The translations under genes were made by a program, and so were the position numbers. The notes beneath the pieces are model-generated. The model had not been told where the DNA came from and did no database searches. It saw only the letters and a program-made list of their open reading frames with translations. Positions 24,501 to 25,092 of a stretch of DNA of 25,092 bases are shown here, piece by piece; within the stretch, counting starts at the first letter, position 1, and every line of letters starts with the position of its first letter. Source of the stretch: a bacterium (GTDB lineage: Bacteria; B130-G9); the NCBI GenBank assembly GCA_035527515.1, contig DATLAJ010000103.1:1-25092 (forward strand), written 5' to 3'.

Positions 24501-24621
24501 CTATGTCCGGCAGCAGATCGAGCCCGATCTGGAAGAAGGCTACCGCGCCGAACAACACGACGATAAGAATGAACATCGTGATGGCGACGGGGCGGTCAAC
24601 AGAGAAGTTGGCGAGCTTCAT
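21547..24621 (-). CDS. RND efflux transporter, inner-membrane subunit (AcrB/HAE1 type)
   Basis: A 1024-residue proton-driven resistance-nodulation-division pump. It forms a trimer in the inner membrane and, with an adaptor and an outer-membrane channel, expels drugs, lipids or other amphiphiles. The start MKLANFSVDRPVAITMFILIVVLFGAVAF is canonical. Two large periplasmic loops follow membrane segments 1 and 7. The proton-relay helix reads GLGVGMLVDNAVVVIENI with D399-N400, where AcrB has two aspartates. Helix 10 reads VGIAVNNAIVMIDY, with Asn where AcrB has its relay Lys; this pattern is common in non-AcrB HAE1 members. Its ATG overlaps the adaptor stop as ATGA, so the two are coupled. Substrate unknown. 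Confidence 0.94.
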   Translation of the reverse strand: MKLANFSVDRPVAITMFILIVVLFGAVAFFQIGLDLLPDIAYPLVAVLTTYEGVASEDIEETITKRIEEAASRAENVKRVFSSSSEGKSRVMVEFNWDANLDFAAQDVRDRVSMISGFLPDDADDPLVLKYDPNDSPILVFGVTGMENTMELHKYLEDVLSPYLERLEGVAIAFVMGGLQREINITVDERKLRSYNLSLDDVIATVRRENINISGGHVSRDFTEYLIRTLGEYKTIEPIRSTVIAVRDGVPIRIADVATVQDAHKEVRNYTRLNGKDCVMVAILKQSGVNTYSVIKRVYGALSEMKDIMPKDLKMKALMDQGVFIEQTVNRTLRDALFGAALAIIFLLIFLRRWRPTFTVALAMPISITTAFIGMYWLDYTFNLMTLVGFGLGVGMLVDNAVVVIENIFRYIEQKKGPKDAAKQGASQVTLAITASTFTTVAVFLPMALIKGVAGQYSRPMALTVCLALLSSLIVATTIVPMIASLLFKRGISGYSAGSFERPKAIYESLLRKVLHNRKKVLLGLIAVFGLAILGAFALGFEFMPPSDYPMLILNFKLPVGTTLEQTGRVSEGVETSIHNTEGVDSVLAFIGPNEGGHGPGGEDVSTGMVFTRLLDTDKRTKTSDEIQDEIRKSLPKIEGASFSFAGFGAGSTPGSADQTDVAIRVFGKDLEVLKAYGERILRVVERVSGTRDADISLKEGKPELVIELDRDKASQHGLSVRQVADYVKNAALGYVATQFRVGGDEYDVRVRFAESDRNTIEKILNIDIPTPAGAHIPLYQLAKTELGAGPIEITRENQERKVTVTADVSGRDLGSVLADIRKGLADMQLPRGYFIDYGGGAEDMRETFTALLYAFAAAILIVYMIMAALFESFRQPFVIIFTVPFGLIGVVIGLTVFGKTVSTPALMGLIILVGIAVNNAIVMIDYVNQLRRRGVDKAEALIRGAVTRLRPILITSLTTIMAILPMAVSTSEGSEMRSPMAVAIAFGLGAAMLMTLFVIPVIYSIVERIRFKPEKSTGHQRST

Positions 24622-25092
24622 TGGCCCTCACCCCGCGTGCGCACGATGGTCACTTCCTGACCGTCTGTGAGCGCCCAGTTGCCCTCGACGATCACAAGCT
24701 CACCAGGCTTCACCCCGGAGACTATCTCCACGTTGCCGTCATCAGACGCGCCGACCTCGATCTGCCTTGACCTGGCCAAAGAGCCCTCAACAACATAAAG
24801 CAGACGCTTGCCCTCGACGGTAACAAGCGCCTTGTCAGGAACGATAACGGCATTGGGCTTGCTGCCCGTGACGAGCGCTATGCGGGTGAACATCCCGGAG
24901 TTGAGGAAATGGTCTGGGTCGGAGTTGTTTATCTCGAGCTGGACGTTGAAGGACCTGCTCTTGGCGTCCACGCGGGGATTGACCCTGATGACCTTCCCCG
25001 CGAATGTCTCATTTGGGAACGCATCCACAGAGATATTCGCGCCCTGTCCCACGCTCACCCTTCCTGAATGTTCCTCGGGCACGCCAACGTCG
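24618..25092 (-). CDS. RND periplasmic adaptor (membrane fusion protein), C-terminal part
   Basis: The 3' part of a membrane fusion protein that links the RND pump to an outer-membrane channel; the 5' end lies beyond the window. The frame is open to the window edge, so the apparent GTG at 25082 is internal. VSVGQGANISVDAFPNETFAGKVIRVNP is the beta-barrel start of HlyD-type adaptors. RSFNVQLEINNSDPDHFLNSGMFTRI continues it, and AVIVPDKALVTVEGKRLLYVV plus VSGVKPGELVIVEGNWALTDGQEV form the membrane-proximal domain. It is translated just before the transporter through a 4-nt stop/start overlap. The lipoyl, hairpin and signal-peptide regions are not seen. Confidence 0.9.
   Translation of the reverse strand, partial: DVGVPEEHSGRVSVGQGANISVDAFPNETFAGKVIRVNPRVDAKSRSFNVQLEINNSDPDHFLNSGMFTRIALVTGSKPNAVIVPDKALVTVEGKRLLYVVEGSLARSRQIEVGASDDGNVEIVSGVKPGELVIVEGNWALTDGQEVTIVRTRGEGQ

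Noticed and set aside
23747-24621. Possible defect in the RND pump because of VDN instead of VDD in the relay helix
   Set aside because: A single Asp followed by Asn is common in this branch of RND transporters and is not a sign of inactivation.

Overview
This is bacterial chromosomal DNA of moderately high GC, from a two-membraned (Gram-negative type) organism. The RND efflux pump with its periplasmic adaptor and the broadly conserved bacterial rnc-ffh-rpsP-khpA-rimM-trmD-rplS block support this. No gene here fixes the phylum. The mosaic gene order, the paired-hairpin repeats and the degenerate signature motifs would suit an uncultivated lineage, but that is inference.

Layout: (1) 1-891, the 3' end of a PduP/EutE-type CoA-acylating aldehyde dehydrogenase. 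(2) 892-3257, an island of paired-hairpin repeats and one orphan gene whose C-terminus looks like a HEPN domain. (3) 3258-5459, argS on the minus strand, preceded by a second dense cluster of hairpin repeats. (4) 5460-7731, a membrane GT39-like glycosyltransferase with a TPR tail, and a tRNA-Asp(GUC) with its own promoter. (5) 7809-18898, a long minus-strand housekeeping run. Read 5' to 3' it is fabG-acpP-fabF-rnc-ffh, then a likely internal promoter, then rpsP-khpA-rimM-trmD-rplS-coaD-rbfA-nrnA-truB-ccdA. (6) 18990-21490, accessory genes: a DUF4013-like membrane protein, a metallo-beta-lactamase-fold hydrolase, and a UPF0175/DUF3368 toxin-antitoxin pair whose toxin is frameshifted. (7) 21547-25092, an RND transporter and its truncated adaptor, translationally coupled.

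The housekeeping run brings together fatty-acid elongation, protein targeting, 30S maturation (RimM, RbfA, S16), 50S assembly (L19), tRNA modification (TrmD, TruB), RNA processing and decay (RNase III, NrnA, KhpA) and CoA synthesis. The rbfA-nrnA-truB set is normally found behind infB. Here it sits behind rplS-coaD instead.

The most interesting material lies outside the conserved genes. There are two families of modular paired hairpins. One has a GTAG/ATAG tetranucleotide at the hairpin foot, as in REP elements. The other occurs as two inverted copies with identical 23-nt linkers. The orphan HEPN-like gene lies between the repeat clusters. Other points worth checking are an RNase III with Ala at a normally acidic active-site position, an ArgS with a non-canonical HIGH motif, and a TruB with an Arg/Gly-rich tail.
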